Source of the DNA: Toxonevra muliebris
Taxonomy: Eukaryota; Arthropoda; Insecta; Diptera; Pallopteridae
Direction of reading: 5' to 3'
Assembly (NCBI GenBank): GCA_963691655.1
Contig: OY829326.1
Span: 15,364,878 to 15,428,877 of the forward strand
Length of the DNA: 64,000 bases
Shown: positions 61,856 to 64,000 of the stretch, piece by piece
Numbering within the stretch: the first letter of the stretch is position 1
How the letters are laid out: each line of letters starts with the position of its first letter
Translations under genes and position numbers: made by a program
The notes under the pieces: model-generated
What the model saw: the letters and a program-made list of their open reading frames with translations, nothing else
What the model was told of the DNA's origin: nothing
Databases searched by the model: none

Positions 61856-64000
61856 AACCGTCTTCTCCCCTATAGAAAAGGTGTCTCCGACAGTATAAAT
61901 CGTCTTCTCCCCTATAGAAAAGGTGTCTGCGACAGTATAAAACGTCTTCTCCCCTATAGAAAAGGTGTCTCCGACAGTATAAATCGCCTTCTCCCCTATA
62001 GAAAAGGTGTCTCCGACAGTATAAATCGTCTTCTCTGCTATAGAAAAGGTGTCTCCGACAGTATAAAACGTCTTCTCCTCTATAGAAAAGGTGTCTCCGA
62101 CAGTATAAAACGTCTTCTCCCCTATAGAAAAGGTGTCTGCGACAGTATAAAACGTCTTCTCCCCTACAGAAAAGGTGTCTGCGACAGTATAAAACGTCTT
62201 CTCCCCTATAGAAAAGGTGTCTGCGACAGTATAAAACGTCTTCTCCCCTATAGAAAAGGTGTCTCCGACAGTATAAAAGTCTTCTTCCCTATAGAAAAGG
62301 TGTCTCCGACAGTATAAAACGTCTTCTCCCTTATAGAAAAGGTGTCTCCGACAGTATAAATCGTCTTCTCTCCTATAGAAAAGGTGTCTCCGACAGTATA
62401 AAACGTCTTCTCCTCAATAGAAAAGGTGTCTCCGACAGTATAAAACGTCTTCTCCCCTATAGAAAAGGTGTCTCCGACAGTATAAAAGTCTTCTTCCCTA
62501 TAGAAAAGGTGTCTCCGACAGTATAAAACGTCTTCTCCTCTATAGAAAAGGTGTCTCCGACAGTATAAAACGTCTTCTCCTCTATAGAAAAGGTGTCTCC
62601 GACAGTATAAAAAATCTTCTCCTCTATAGAAAAGGTGTCTCCGACAGTATAAAACGTCTTCTCCCCTATAGAAAAGGTGTCTCCGACAGTATAAAAGTCT
62701 TCTTCCCTATAGAAAAGGTGTCTCCGACAGTATAAAACGTCTTCTCTCCTATAGAAAAGGTGTCTCCGACAGTATAAAAGTCTTCTTCCCTATAGAAAAG
62801 GTGTCTCCGACAGTATAAAACGTCTTCTCCTCTATAGAAAAGGTGTCTCCGACAGTATAAAACGTCTTCTCCCCTATAGAAAAGGTGTCTCCGACAGTAT
62901 AAAACGTCTTCTCCTCTATAGAAAAGGTGTCTCCGACAGTATAAAACGTCTTCTCCCCTATAGAAAAGGTGTCTCCGACAGTATAAAACGTCTTCTCCCC
63001 TATAGAAAAGGTGTCTCCGACAGTATAAAACGTCTTCTCTCCTATAGAAAAGGTGTCTGCGACAGTATAAAACGTCTTCTTCCCTATAGAAAAGGTGTCT
63101 CCGACAGTATAAAACGTCTTCTCCCTTATAGAAAAGGTGTCTCCGACAGTATAAAAGTCTTCTTCCCTATAGAAAAGGTGTCTCCGACAGTATAAAACGT
63201 CTTCTCCCTTATAGAAAAGGTGTCTCCGACAGTATAAATCGTCTTCTCTCCTATAGAAAAGGTGTCTGCGACAGTATAAAGGTCTTCTCCCCTATAGAAA
63301 AGGTGTCTGCGACAGTATAAAACGTCTTCTCCCCTATAGAAAAGGTGTCTCCGACAGTATAAAACGTCTTCTCTCCTATAGAAAAGGTGTCTCCGACAGT
63401 ATAAAAGTCTTCTTCCCTATAGAAAAGGTGTCTCCGACAGTATAAAACGTCTTCTCCTCTATAGAAAAGGTGTCTCCGACAGTATAAAACGTCTTCTCCT
63501 CTATAGAAAAGGTGTCTCCGACAGTATAAAAAATCTTCTCCTCTATAGAAAGGTGTCTCCGACAGTATAAAACGTCTTCTCCTCTATAGAAAAGGTGTCT
63601 CCGACAGTATAAAACGTCTTCTCCCCTATAGAAAAGGTGTCTCCGACAGTATAAAACGTCTTCTCCCCTATAGAAAAGGTGTCTGCGACAGTATAAAACG
63701 TCTTCTCCCTTATAGAAAAGGTGTCTGCGACAGTATAAAACGTCTTCTCCCCTATAGAAAAGGTGTCTCCGACAGTATAAAACGTCTTCTCCCTTATAGA
63801 AAAGGTGTCTCCGACAGTATAAATCGTCTTCTCTGCTATAGAAAAGGTGTCTGCGACAGTATAAAACGTCTTCTCCTCTATAGAAAAGGTGTCTCCGACA
63901 GTATAAATCGTCTTCTCTCCTATAGAAAAGGTGTCTCCGACAGTATAAAACGTCTTCTCCTCTATAGAAAAGGTGTCTCCGACAGTATAAAACGTCTTCT
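61856..64000 (+). repeat. Higher-order block J2 (cut by window end)
   Basis: A copy of 56,369-58,513 at a shift of 5,487 bp, landmark by landmark, with one private 1-bp loss at 63,547-63,587. The final monomer is cut at the window end, so the block probably continues. Confidence 0.86.
63547..63587 (+). repeat. 41-bp monomer from A-tract loss
   Basis: AGAAAGG replaces AGAAAAGG, the same change as at 48,513 but in a different monomer order (directly after an AAAAAATC monomer). It arose independently, since the counterpart in block J1 has the full A4 tract. Confidence 0.92.

Larger units (their letters stand above)
1..64000 (+). repeat. 42-bp satellite DNA array (entire window)
   Basis: Every stretch read is a head-to-tail copy of one monomer of about 42 bp, about 1,520 copies, with no inversion and no interrupting unique DNA. 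The monomer carries AGAAAAGG (1-8), GTGTCTCCGACAG (8-20), TATAAAA (21-27) and the pyrimidine block TCTTCTCCCCT (30-40). An exact consensus copy is at 126-167. Recurrent variants are C/G at 14, A/T/C at 27, C/T at 28 and C/T at 36-40. The common length variant is 41 bp, in which one base is lost around AAAAGTCTTCTTCC. The first monomer starts at base 1 and the last is cut at 64,000, so the array continues both ways. Long direct arrays with higher-order structure are typical of eukaryotic satellite DNA. The host and chromosome position cannot be told from this window. Confidence 0.98.

Noticed and set aside
1..64000. CRISPR array
   Set aside because: Monomers are contiguous with no unique spacers, and no cas-like genes are present.
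1..64000. CENP-B box or telomere repeat within the array
   Set aside because: The monomer has no match to the CENP-B box core and no telomere-type short repeat is seen. A centromere role cannot be supported or excluded.
1..64000. Transposon, rRNA, tRNA or single-copy islands hidden in the array
   Set aside because: I read through the array looking for breaks in the 42-bp pattern. The only irregularities are the 40-, 41-, 52- and 61-bp monomers and point changes. No terminal repeats, structured RNA or unrelated DNA were seen.

Overview
The whole 64 kb window is one uninterrupted tandem satellite array. From the first base to the last, every stretch I read is a copy of a single monomer of about 42 bp (roughly 1,520 copies), always in the same orientation. 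I see no unique sequence, gene, RNA gene, transposon, CRISPR array or origin. The array runs off both ends of the window. Megabase-style satellite with higher-order repeats points to nuclear heterochromatin of a eukaryote (centromeric, pericentromeric or subtelomeric). The species cannot be named from the sequence. The consensus monomer is about 43% GC.

The monomer, numbered from the A of AGAAAAGG, has four parts: a purine block AGAAAAGG (1-8), a core GTGTCTCCGACAG (8-20), TATAAAA (21-27), and an 11-nt pyrimidine block TCTTCTCCCCT (30-40) before the closing AT. Most variation falls at a few sites: C or G at 14, A/T/C at 27, C or T at 28, and C/T changes at 36-40. Length variants of 41 bp are common. 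Those of 40, 52 and 61 bp are rare and act as landmarks.

Layout: 1-1,850 holds the first 52-bp marker monomer and three 40-bp monomers. 1,850-9,090 is a family of successively shorter tandem blocks (2,350, 1,595 and 1,217 bp). 9,091-10,250 is mixed. 10,251-16,224 is a clean 2,945/3,029-bp tandem duplication. 15,884-38,990 is two copies of an ~11.5-kb higher-order unit, each starting with the 52-bp marker monomer. 38,991-42,490 is a 3.8-kb further copy of the end of that unit, followed by a place where the marker has been lost. 42,500-46,450 is mixed. 46,450-50,060 is a 1,760-bp tandem duplication. 50,060-64,000 contains overlapping copies related by shifts of 4,314 and 5,487 bp.

The long open frames are by-products of the repeat: 42 is 3 x 14, so three of the six frames of the consensus have no stop. 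They are not annotated as genes. The most interesting signals are structural. Two A4 tracts lie exactly 21 bp apart in every 42-bp monomer, a spacing expected to curve the DNA. A dyad-symmetric motif occurs only in the five marker monomers. The nested block duplications record how the array grew and shrank.
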